Below are positions 1 through 9,912 of a DNA stretch of 64,000 nt, piece after piece; position 1 is the stretch's first letter, and each line of letters begins with the position of its first letter. A program made the translations under genes and the position numbers. Under the pieces are notes generated by a model. It made no database searches. It saw only the letters and a list, made by a program, of their open reading frames with translations, and was not told the DNA's origin. This DNA is from Zygnema circumcarinatum (lineage: Eukaryota > Streptophyta > Zygnematophyceae > Zygnematales > Zygnemataceae), in NCBI GenBank assembly GCA_037447605.1, contig CM074817.1, positions 1,472,174-1,536,173 of the forward strand, in the 5' to 3' direction.

Positions 1-972
1 CAGGATTCAATTTGTGCTCTTCTTCCGGATGGTGAAAGATGTGCTCATTTCCGACAAACGGCGATTAGCCGATCTTAAGCGGCTCTACCCTCCAGGCGAG
101 TTTTTGAGCTTTCCTTGACTATGGGTATATGGGTTATCGTTAATTGCTGTTGTTTGCACGGTTGGTTATAAAGAAATTGCAGGAGAGATTGCATGAATCC
201 CTGGATGCCCTCCCCTCCATGTTGTCTCTTTACTGAGCTTTGCATACAGGAGAGGAGAGGGAGTGCAGGGAGACTCTATCACATTGTTTGCCGTCAAGTT
301 CATCGCTGCGCCATTTGCCCTTATCGAGTTGTCACAGCCAATCCCGACGGGGCACGCTTTGAGAAGGTACACATTGCTCCATTCTTAGACCTATAGTCAG
401 TCTAATTCTGCAATCAGCTGCCATTAGTAATCAGTTCTTCGTTAAACTTTCTGTACGGTTAGAGGGAAGGGGGCTGGTGACTGTCAGCTTATGTGGTTGC
501 AAGATTAAGAAATACCGTATACGTTAATTTTTAGGCTTTTTACGGTTTGTTCTTGTGGATGGTGGGAATCCAATTCATGCCTAATGTCTTTAAGGAAATT
601 ACCTTGAAAGGAGCACGCAGTTTCCAACATTTGCTCCATGGTCGTTCCTCTTTGTAGATGGTATTGAGCTTCCGTGCAACCTCAGATCATCACATTCGCA
701 ACTATGAAGCAGCTCTTGCTGAGGCAGTGGAGCATGCGGACTCCATTCAGGGCGAGGAACAAACTTCTTCCCCACAAAACTCTTTCCATGAAGATTTGGA
801 CTCCCAATCAGAAACCCTAACGACCCCGGAGCTTCAGTATGAGGGGGAACTCCAAGAGTCTCCCAACAAGGTTGTCATTCCTGAAACTCATCAAAGCTCT
901 GCAAACAACTTTACTCACATTCGACAACATTCTTCTTCATTCTTTGAGTATGTGTGTACACAAGAAGCATAA
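1..972 (+). CDS. Class-3 lipase (DAG-lipase-like) family, C-terminal part
   Basis: Partial gene, 5' end outside the window. Three exons join in frame: 1-95, 269-366 and 658-972 (stop TAA). The spliced peptide holds the blocks FRMVKDVLISDKRRL, LYPPGRLYHIV, RFEKMVLSFRATSDHHI and a final helix. This order is typical of the tail of plant alpha/beta-hydrolase class-3 lipases annotated as sn1-specific DAG lipase or calmodulin-binding heat-shock-like proteins. The catalytic Ser/Asp/His region lies upstream and is not visible. The first intron starts CAG|GCGAGT, a GC-AG intron; the phase (1 nt carried over) only works with this donor. The last ~70 residues (Gln/Ser/Glu-rich) match nothing I recognise and are probably disordered. 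The family call is firm; substrate and location cannot be read from this fragment. Confidence 0.75.
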
Positions 973-1604
973 TTTTGGAGAGACTGAATAGGTCGAGGGT
1001 CCTCCTCTTTTTTTCTATCATTCAGGTAACTTGCACGATCAGTTGAAACCCTTTTGTCAACGGAGGGGCTGTTCTGCACATCACTGCAGTAGAACGGAGA
1101 GGTTACAATTAGGTTTTAAGCTGCAACCTTATTTTTTGCGTCTTAGCAGTGCACCAACAGGGTTCTGAGTCTTCTGACCAGTCCATTGATCGCCAAACAG
1201 GGAGAGTTTTGGTGGAGAAATAAAGGTTCCGGCTGACAAAAGAATTGTCAGACTGAAACTGAAAATGAAAGTAAATTTGCGGCACACGTGAGTTCCGCTC
1301 TACCGCTGATTAATTACGTTTTGTGGTGAACCAGTTCAATGCTGCCGAAACCCAGTTTTCTTAACAAAACAAAGGAAGGGACTTTGTTGAAACGATGGCG
1401 AAGGAGACATTTTTTGTCCGTAAAAAAATTACAAATAGAGAAAACCTAACGCTTCTGTCTGTCGCTCTCTCCGTCCTAAGGACTCTGAATACTCATCAGC
1501 TAACCTTCACTGCTACTTTCACTGCATATGGAACGTACAAGCGATCCTCCCCTCAAGATAAATGGAAGCCCATCCTTTGGGGTTTATAATACAAACCTAG
1601 TTTC
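973..1604. other. Convergent intergenic region / 3' UTRs
   Basis: This lies between the stop codons of the lipase (+) and the GT61 gene (-). It should contain both 3' UTRs. I see no further reading frame with family resemblance and no repeat. Confidence 0.5.
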
Positions 1605-4600
1605 TCACGGGCACTCACTCTTTAGAATACACACGTCAGCACGAGCAAGGGGTGACATCAGCAGACTCTCTCGACAGGTCTCATTCTTAACCTGCGCAAC
1701 ACAGAGCTCCTTGAACTTCCCTTTGGCCCTATTGGCAGCAGCCTTAGCACCCTTCCTTGCGTCCAACACAAAGCTCACTGCCCACCGCAGCATGTCTTCC
1801 AGGTCCCCCAAATCCTCTAATGTTAGCTCGATTTTTCGGGTATGAGTGAAATAGTTTTTGCACTTTTTGTCCCTCAGCATGCAAGCCCTTATGTTAGTGC
1901 CGCTGTAGAGGGTATCACGGGATTGGGGGGGTCCCTGCCGGCACTGATGCATCATGTGGGTTACTCCAGTAGCGGCGGATTTGTAAAGGTACATGGGATG
2001 GTATGTATGGTAAGGCATTAGTTCGATGATGACTGACTCTGGTCGACCAAACGTGCCAGGATTAGTCAGTCCCGCGCCGTGAATTGAGAAGATAATGTCC
2101 GCTTCTTGGACTTCCCTGACTTGTTCACTGAAAGAAATAGCTTCCATGAAGACCTCGTGGACCTGTAACAATGCAACATCAGCGACTTTTTTTGTATGTT
2201 TTTATGTCCGATAAAGAAGGCCTTTCTTTGAGGGCAGCTTAGACTGGATTCACGCATGTTCTTGTTCAGGATAGCAAAGCATTGCTGACATTCAGATGCA
2301 CAGTACCTCGAGCGATAAGGAAGTCATAAGCTTCTTGAGAGCAGCTGCACTTTCCGGCACAAGGCATCGGCGACCTGCGGTTTTGACAATGTTCCGACCG
2401 ATCCAAAGGAGGCGAATGCCATCTTTTGAAATGTCCGGCTTGAGCTGCATTGTGTGCATAACCTTCCGAGTGAAGTCTTGGGCCATGGCGTAGTCCCCCG
2501 GATAGGAGACCGCCTGTCAAAAGCACAAAAAAACTCTTAAGCTGAAAAAGTTGCCCACTTTCTTATGCGCCTGCCAAACTTGCACACCAACTTGCAACAC
2601 TGCAACTGGGAGGGGGGAGAGGGAGGGGGGAGGAGGGGAGGGGAGGAGGGGAGGGGGGAGGAGGGGAGGGGGAGGGGGAGAGGGAGGGGGAGGGGGAGGG
2701 GGAGGGGGAGGAGGGGGGAGGGGGAGGGGGAGGGGGAGAGGGAGGGGAGGGGGAGGGGGGAGGGGAGGGGGGGAGGGGAGGGGGGGAGGGGGGAGGAGGG
2801 GAGGGGGAGGGGGGAGGGGAGGGGGAGGGGGAGGGGGGAGGGGGGAGGGGGAGGAGGGAGGGGAGGGGAGGGGGAGGGGGAGGGGGAGAGGGAGGGGAGG
2901 GGAGGGAGGGGAGGGGGAGGGGGGAGGGGAGGTGGGGAGGGGGAGGGGGAGTGGGGAGGGGGGAGGGGAGGGGGGAGGGGGGAGGGGGAGGGGAGGGGGG
3001 AGGGGAGGGGGAGGGGGGAGGGGGGGGGGGAGGGGAGGGGGAGGGGGAGGGGGAGGGGGAGGGGGAGGGGGAGGGGGAGGAGGGGAGGGGGGAGGGGAGG
3101 GGGAGGGGGAGGGGAGGGGGAGGGGAGGGGGGAGGGGGAGAGGGAGGGAGGGGAGGGGAGGGGGAGGGGAGGGGAGGGGGAGGGGGAGTGGGGAGGGGGA
3201 GGGGGAGGGGAGGGGGAGGGGGAGGGGAGGGGGAGGGAGAGGGGAGGGGGAGGGGGGAGGGGGAGGGGAGGGGGAGGGGGAGGGGAGGGGGAGGGGGGAG
3301 GGGAGGGGGAGGGGTGGGGAGGGGGAGGGGGAGGGGGGAGGGAGAGGGGAGGGGGAGGGGAGGGGGAGGGGAGGGGGAGGGGAGGGGGGAGGGGGAGGGA
3401 GAGGGGAGGGGGAGGGACTTGCTCCCATTCAGAAGGTTGGCGCACCTTCAACACGCCTGGATACACTAATCGCTCAAAGCAAATGGGCCTCTCCTCCGTG
3501 GCGTCATTATAGGCTTCCTCAAACTCTATTCGGTCAAATGCCATGCTGTTATCCCCCATCAAGAGATGCTGCTGAGAACTCCAATATCGCGAATTCAGAT
3601 CGCCGAAAAGTGGAACTGTCACCTGTTTGAGGAGGGTCCGTAGCAAGGTAATGTGAAAACCCTTCATTCCATTTTCACGCATTCTGCACATAAACAGACA
3701 TTGGAGTGCCCATTGTCAGTCCGACAACACATGGTCCTATTAGGCATCTGTGTCATTAACACTTCATTCTTCTTCGGAAAGTGAGCCGAGAAACACACCT
3801 ATGGAGCATTGCAGGTGCTCGAGGCAGCAGGAAACGATGAACAGGTAGAGAGTAGCCCGGGTTGCTGCTGTTGTTGATGAGCAGAAGGTACATCACTCGC
3901 CCTGCACTGCACAGCGCACTGACCTCATCAAATATGGAGCATTCGCCCCTTGCCTTCTGCCATCGCCCCCATGCCACTGAGGAGGGCCTTTGCTTTCGCC
4001 TTTGCTTTGAAGACGCACTCGCTAGAAGAAGAAGTAAGAAAGGAATGCAGAAGAGGGGGGAGTGAAAGACCCTTGGGAAAAGTGTCTACCGCTAGAGGAG
4101 TCAAGAGGGAAATCCCTTCGTTTGCACTGTTTGATGAATGTGTTTTTTTCAACTACAGTGATAAAGGGAAAATAGCCTCCCATGGGACTACGCTCCATGC
4201 TAACGTTCCTTAGTAGGCAGCAGCGTAGAACTTCACGTATGCAATCAATCTTTCGTGAAAACAAGAACCTTTGAACTCAAGTTCAAAGGTTCTCAAGTTT
4301 CTAGCCTTTTCACATCCGCTTATTGCATGTTTTCATGGTGCACTGTTTCTTGAAAATGACAACATAGGGACAATCAGAAGATGACAGGTAAAAAAACGAC
4401 GACGAAATGTCACCAACACAATGACCAAAGAAATTCAAGAGTACACAATTTAAAGTTTCCCTATACCTTCGTTAAGGAATAGACTCTTCCAATTCTACAG
4501 GTTTCCGCTCTAAGCTGCTAAAACGAACTGAAGAATTACAGAACATCAAATTTTGAAAAGAAACATACCCATAAAATGAGCAATGTTCGTCGTATCATCT

Positions 4601-5121
4601 CCTAGTAGCTGAAAATACGTCATGCCGGCCCGCCAGACCACCTTCTTCCGCGACTTCAGCCACGCTTTGCTCCTCCTCCCAATATCCCGCCTCTGATTCT
4701 CCTCCATTGTCTCCATCACCCAGCGCTTGTACCACTTCTCCTCCTTGCATTGCACCGCCTTAAGAAGCCCCCTCTGCCTGTCCTTCTCCTCCACATCCCT
4801 ACACACTGTGTCTCCAATAGACACAAAGTTACTGCCAGTATAGCAAAGATAATCGCAAGTGCAGAGAGTCTGCTCGCAGCAATAAGGGTTTTCTACTAAG
4901 AAGCAGGAACAGAACGTCTCCGCTTGCCCTCCTCCTCCTCGGACTCTCCTCTCCAGCGCAGAGTGCAGTCGCTGCTCCTCGAGCTGCACTCGGCTGCGGA
5001 GCTCCCCGAGCTTCGCATCTGCCACGGCCTCCAGCGCGCGGCAGAGGAAGGGCCGGAGCAGAGGCAGGAGCAGGGCGAGCAGTCGGAGAAGAGCTCTGAG
5101 GCGGGCGGAGGCCATGGCCAT
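1605..5121 (-). CDS. GT61-family glycosyltransferase, Golgi type II protein
   Basis: Five exons on the minus strand: 5121-4569, 4021-3799, 3683-3446, 2513-2307, 2162-1605. All phases agree and give about 592 residues. The N-terminus has a short cytoplasmic tail then a Leu-rich membrane anchor (residues ~5-28), as in Golgi glycosyltransferases. A Cys-rich stem follows. GT61 (DUF563) signatures are visible: DDTTNIAHFMG, RPICFERLVYPG, LLWIGRN and the C-terminal ADIIFSIHGAGLTN with SVIIELMPY. GT61 enzymes transfer xylose, arabinose or GlcNAc to glycans or proteins; the acceptor here cannot be told. Start chosen at the Met-Ala-Met-Ala context at 5121. Exon 2's acceptor at 4021 is chosen by phase and is the least certain. 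Exon 3 could instead end at 3419 (weaker donor, same phase). The fourth intron (2514-3445) carries the polypurine block. Possibly EOGT-like, not proven. Confidence 0.82.
2611..3417. repeat. Intronic ~800 bp G-rich polypurine tract
   Basis: The plus strand is almost pure G/A, as irregular repeats of GGGGA, GGGGGA and GGGA, with only a handful of T (for example near 2932, 2951, 3188 and 3315). It fills most of the fourth intron of the GT61 gene. On the transcribed RNA it is C/U-rich; the G-rich strand is the template strand. Runs of four or more G every few bases give very high G-quadruplex and triplex (H-DNA) potential. Several long open frames here (Gly/Glu/Arg or Pro/Ser/Leu repeats) are composition artefacts. 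Confidence 0.97.
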
Positions 5122-5420
5122 GGCGGAGGTAGAGGGAGGAGAGCAGGGGAGAGAGAGCGCCTGCAACAGTTGCTGCTGCCGTATCGTATCGTATCGTATC
5201 GTATCGTACTGAAAGTATCGGTATCGATATCGTACTTTTTGAGCCGGCTGTGTGCGGGACTGTTGGGATTGCCGGCCGGCGGGCGGGGCCGACTGCCGGT
5301 CGGCGGCCGTACGAATACCGTACGGACGGGGACGCGGCGGACCTTGAACCAGGGCTAGGTCCTGGCGTCAGCAAATGACGACGTCAACTTCCGTACGAAT
5401 ATCGAGTACATGACGTCACG
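5122..5420 (-). promoter_or_regulatory. GT61 upstream region with CGTAT repeats and a bZIP-type palindrome
   Basis: The region just upstream of the GT61 start codon holds five CGTAT pentamers plus a CGTAC (5180-5209). It is followed by related GTATCG/CGATATCG and CGTACG words, GC-rich sequence, and TGACGTCA at 5411-5418, the classic CRE/TGA-type bZIP palindrome. No TATA box stands out. Promoter role is inferred from position. Confidence 0.5.
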
Positions 5421-7831
5421 TCGCCCGTACGACGTCCGCATGCCCCAACTGCGGAAAGTCAGCATTTGACTTATGGAAAAGCTTGGGCTCGGCCGCTGAA
5501 GGGCGGGGGCCATGGCCATGGCCATGGATTGCTACCGGGGGGGCGGGGTTTGGCTTCCTCAGATATCTGCGTCAACTGAGAGTTCCCATGGACGGGCAAA
5601 GAGCAGCTTATGATCTCGCTTGTTACTGCAGGGCAAAGCAGGGTAAATAAGGCACAGCGCAGAGGCAGGAAGGTGGCAGGATTCGCCGGCTGACATCTAT
5701 CTGCTCAAGGTGGGCTGTGACTCTGTGAGAGACACGGCGGGAGGCTGCTGCTTCAGGAATTCTCGATTCGAGTTCAACTGTTTTTAAACGCAAACGGCGG
5801 ATGCTCGTGTAAGAGAGGCGGCTGGCCTGGCCCGGGCCTGGCTCAAGCCAAGTGATGCCGGCGGCGCTGCTCGTGGTTTCGCCGCAAGGCTTCGGCGAGG
5901 GTTGGGCGTACGGACGATGCAAGCGAGCCAGCAAGCAACCGAAATCACGAGCAAGCGCCAAATCACGAGCAAGCGCAACGCCACAAGCTCCAAGGGGACA
6001 GAAATATCCAGTACCGTGCAAAATGATAATATACATTCAAATAAGACGATAGACGTACTGATTCGTTTTCCTTGCAGCAGCAGGCGCTTGATCCCCTGTG
6101 CGAGCCCGACCTCGTACGATGTCTGTACGGACGAGGGAGGGCTGCAACTTTTTCCACGGCGCTTCATGCGAATTATCGAATGCCGTGGCGAAATGTGATT
6201 CGCAGTTGTTAATTTTCCTGGAACGTCATTGAATAACACAAAAAAACTCTGGCATTTTCCGGAGCAGATCCGCGTTCGTAACCCAAAACGACAAAAAACC
6301 GGATATACCGACCCTAGAACAGACAGTCCCTCATTTAAAGCGGGCCCTGCGCTGAGCTGGCAGCCGTCGCATTGGCGTTGTCCTGGGTTTTTCCGCCAAA
6401 ATGGGTTTCTTTTGTCACATCCGCCCAAGGGCGTCGGCCAATCAGGAGCCGCGCCCTCTGTCACCCGCGTTAAAACCCGCTGTCGCCCTCTTCGCTCCGT
6501 CGGGAAAAACCGCGGGCTATGCCTGCCAAAGGAAATTTTCCACGTGTACACAATTGTACACGTGGCACATTTCCATTGGCTGTTTTCGTGTTCGAACCAT
6601 GGAGTTCGCCATCCCCTGATCTTCCCAACCGGCAACATCATGACCCGTACATGCCGTACATTGTGTCATGACTTTTACATCATTGTCAGTCGCACCATCA
6701 CCTGTCTGCTACATCATGACAGCCTCGCACGTGTGAAGGTGTCCCGTCGGGAGGTAACCCTGTAAACAAGCAGGGAGGGTGTGCTTCTGCAGGGCAGCCA
6801 TGGCTGCCATGGCTGCCTGAAAGGGTGTGCCCCTCTGCACGCGCTGCTTGGGCTGCGGCGGGAAGCAGCGGCAGGACGTGCTGTGGGAAGCACCGTCGCG
6901 CCATGGAGCCTGCAGGAAGCTCCTCTGCGGGCGGCCAGCAACTCCGTGTCGCCCGCTGCGGGAAATGACCCGAGGAATCTGCTGGATCAAGTTCCGTTTT
7001 TAAGAGGTGTGCATTTTCCTGATGTGTTCACACTCTCTTGCTTTCTTTCTTCTATTTGATAGTCATTGGTCATAAGTGCGGCAGCATGGTGCAGGATGTG
7101 TAAGTCAAGCGATTGCTAGGACTGCCAATGTCAAGAGCTCAGGAATATCAGCCCGAGAGGAGCAGTTAGGTGCCCTTTTGACGTTTTCTTGAGTACGGTG
7201 ATTATTAGATTAGGATTAGATAGTTGTCTCTGACTAATGAAGCAATAACTGTAGCAACGAAAAACTATCGGTTTGAAAGGATAGTAAAAGTGAAAGTGGT
7301 AGTGAATGGAAGGTCCATTTGATTCAATCCGAATGACTGGTTTCAAAGGACTGCCTTTCATCTGTGGAGCTTGTTCGTTCTTTATTTAAAAAGAGGACGT
7401 CTCTGATGTGCCCACCCCCCGCCTCTTTTTTTCGCTCATGCATGACAGGGTTTGCTGCCGATTCCGGGAGAACAACTCTGGCCCTGACAAACCCTACAAA
7501 TGCTATTATAAATGATGATGGTAACCACGAACGCTTTCACATATCGGTGAGACGCAGAATGGTTGCTCCAAACGCAATCTCTTCACTAAGGACAGTTTTC
7601 CATACACTAAGCATGTCGAGGCGCCGCGACAAAAAAACCGACCACTTCAACAAGCCCCTAAATTTGCTAAACTCAAAACGAACCAAGACATCCTAACCTG
7701 ACCAAAACTTAAATAGGTAAATCCATCCAGAGTTCCAAAATTGATGTGCGGCAAGCGTGACCCGCCTCGTTCAAAACCTCACTCCTCCACTATAAGCACA
7801 ACAGAAGAACTCGATTGCAGCATTGCTCCTT
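5421..7831. other. Gene-poor intergenic region
   Basis: It lies between the 5' end of the GT61 gene and the 3' end of the FKBP gene. Several open frames exist on both strands (the longest about 285 codons at 5784-6641, minus), but none resembles a known family and they overlap one another. The stretch 6400-6620 has promoter-like words: CCAAT/ATTGG boxes and G-box palindromes. An unrecognised gene or non-coding RNA cannot be excluded. Confidence 0.4.
6540..6565. promoter_or_regulatory. Inverted repeat carrying two G-boxes
   Basis: Perfect 10-bp arms CCACGTGTAC (6540-6549) and GTACACGTGG (6556-6565) flank a 6-nt spacer. Each arm contains CACGTG, the G-box bound by plant bHLH/bZIP factors. A CCATTGG word (CCAAT box, reverse) follows within 15 bp. 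Confidence 0.55.
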
Positions 7832-9912
7832 TCACTCCTCCTCATCCTCCAGGCCGGGGATGTACAGCAGGCTGACGTCAAAGATGACAGGGCTGCTTGG
7901 GGGGACACGTGGACGCCCAGCAGCCGCAGTCAAGCCCTTAGGAAAGGCAAGCTGTCACCAAGAAACACATTTGTCAGGCATTCCCCCTTCATCTTCTCCT
8001 CCTCTTCATCTTTCGACACTTCCTATTTCAGATCACGACCAAGCACTCGCTGCTATTCTTTCCTTTGTGGATCGCTAAAATGTATCTGAACCTTTGTGCA
8101 TTATTTCATTTATCTGATTGTCTGTTTCATACAATCTTAAGCTTTAAGCCGAGATAGTCATTAGATTTTGAACGCAAACTATGGCTTTAGTATTCATCAT
8201 GGAATGGGTATCTTACTTCTCCTGGAATGAAGAGCCGTCGAGTACCGCCAACTTTCATAGAAAGGATGCCTTCATCCAGGCCCGGGATGACCTGCAAAGG
8301 AAAGAGTGGCCGAGAGAGAGAGGAGGGGGGATGTTAAGGACAGAGGGAGAGATAGATTATGTCACCAATCCTATGCCTTCACCTATCCAAGTAAAGCCCT
8401 CACTATGAGCCCGCAAAGGCACGGTACAGAGATCTCTCGAGTCCTCATCCTTCAAAGGGAATGCATTCACGCAGTTCTTCCACAGACCTCAACCCTTTGA
8501 TTTGAGAAACATGCTGCGACTTTTGTGTGAATGATGTTCTGATAGTGCAATGGCAATTATTTTGCGTCGAAGTTACTTTACTATGTCCCTTCTGCTTAAC
8601 CCTCTTTCCCCTTATTCTGACTTCCTCCTTTTTCCTTTTGTTGAACTTTCCGAGAAACGGTTATACCTGGCCTGATCCGACTCGGAAAAGGTAGGGTACC
8701 CCCTTCTCCAAAGAGCTGCACACACAGATGATGGATGCTGATAAGTTCAAACTTCTCAAGCCTGTACCCTCCCTTCATCAGAAGAAGAACCAACAGCTCG
8801 CAAGCCTTCACCTCCCAACTCTCATCACGACAAGAAGGGGCCCAAAATAGATATAAAAAAACAATCCATAAATAAAGGAGGATACATAGGCAGTGAAATG
8901 TTGCTTACCTGTCAAAAATCTTTCCACTTGGAACCATGGCTACATAATTGGCAGCCACCTGTTCACATCAGACACCCATCAAACAGAGGTCTTGGGGTCT
9001 TCCAGCACATCATTGCTTCAAGTGAAGGGAAAGTTCACTACTTGACATCGTTAGGATTTTCCATGTTCCGAAGGATACTTTGAATGTGTATACGTGGAAA
9101 GACTCACCTGAAAACCAACAGGAGGAGAGGGCCCTTTTCCGACGACAATGTCCTTATAGGCGAGCCCTGAAGCGGTGGTGACGGTAGGGATCTGCAAAAC
9201 CTTAGGCAAACATCTTTTCAGCACTTTCTGCAATGACGGAAAACTTCCAATCTAAAACTTTACAAAGCACCTTCATGCGGTTAGTTATATCTTGACCATC
9301 CGTCACGTAGTTTGGTTAACATAGCACTCAATACTGACGCAGGTTTGCGTTGAGAAGAAAGGCGACCTATGCGGCAAATGTCCGTACAGTATCAAGCGAT
9401 GTTTCACATTCAGCGTTGCATATCTTGGCTGATGTATCGTCTTTGGGAGGGAGAGCGGCTCCATAAGCTTCCTTCTCTACACCGGTCGCTGTAACAACAG
9501 CCAATAGAGATGCGAGGGTGGTCCGGCGGCTAACTACCACCTCGCACTCATCGCTGATGCCTGAAAATAGTCAAAGGACAAGGCAAATCAATCACTGATA
9601 TCTTGCATAGGCGAATCACTGTCATTCACAGTGCAATTGGCTGATTGCTAACGGACTGGCCCAATACAAATACAAACATGTGAGAGTCTGCGTTTAAGGT
9701 GTCCCATACAAGTTTGGAGTTACAGTTCAGCTCAACATACTCCTTTCACAAGCAGAGAAGGAGGTGAGTTTCAGGAGAGTTTTGTTGGTCCCCTCACCAG
9801 CTTGACACTTGACAGAGAGCAGTGATTGGCATGGTCGCAGAGCCTTCCTTTGTCTACAAGTGAACTCTGAGGATGATGAGGCCCATTCAAACCCCAAATC
9901 TGTATTAGACAT
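7832..9912 (-). CDS. Chloroplast (thyl. lumen-type) FKBP peptidyl-prolyl isomerase
   Basis: Seven exons on the minus strand: 9912-9741, 9560-9388, 9191-9108, 8958-8909, 8715-8667, 8291-8217, 7951-7832. All phases match and total 240 residues. The FKBP fold is clear: TTASGLAYKDIVVGKGPSPP, AANYVAMVPSG, IFDSSLEKGVPYLFRVGSGQ, VIPGLDEGILSMKVGG, LAFPKGL, PVIFDVSLLYIPGLEDEEE. This closely matches the plant plastid FKBP subgroup that ends in an acidic tail (Arabidopsis FKBP18-like, from memory). Residues 1-~80 are Ser/Arg-rich with an RR motif before a hydrophobic stretch (TLASLLAVVTATG), consistent with a plastid transit peptide followed by a Tat-type lumen signal. The start at 9912 is the first ATG in the open frame; an upstream exon is possible. 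Expected role: prolyl isomerisation in the chloroplast lumen. Confidence 0.87.

Noticed and set aside
2517-3691. Very long open frames coding Gly/Glu/Arg or Pro/Ser/Leu repeats on both strands
   Set aside because: They come from the polypurine composition. The tract lies in an intron between two good GT61 exons, and all frames are open on both strands.
5784-6641. 285-codon minus-strand open frame
   Set aside because: No family resemblance, overlaps other frames on both strands, and spans promoter-like words. Not supported as a gene.
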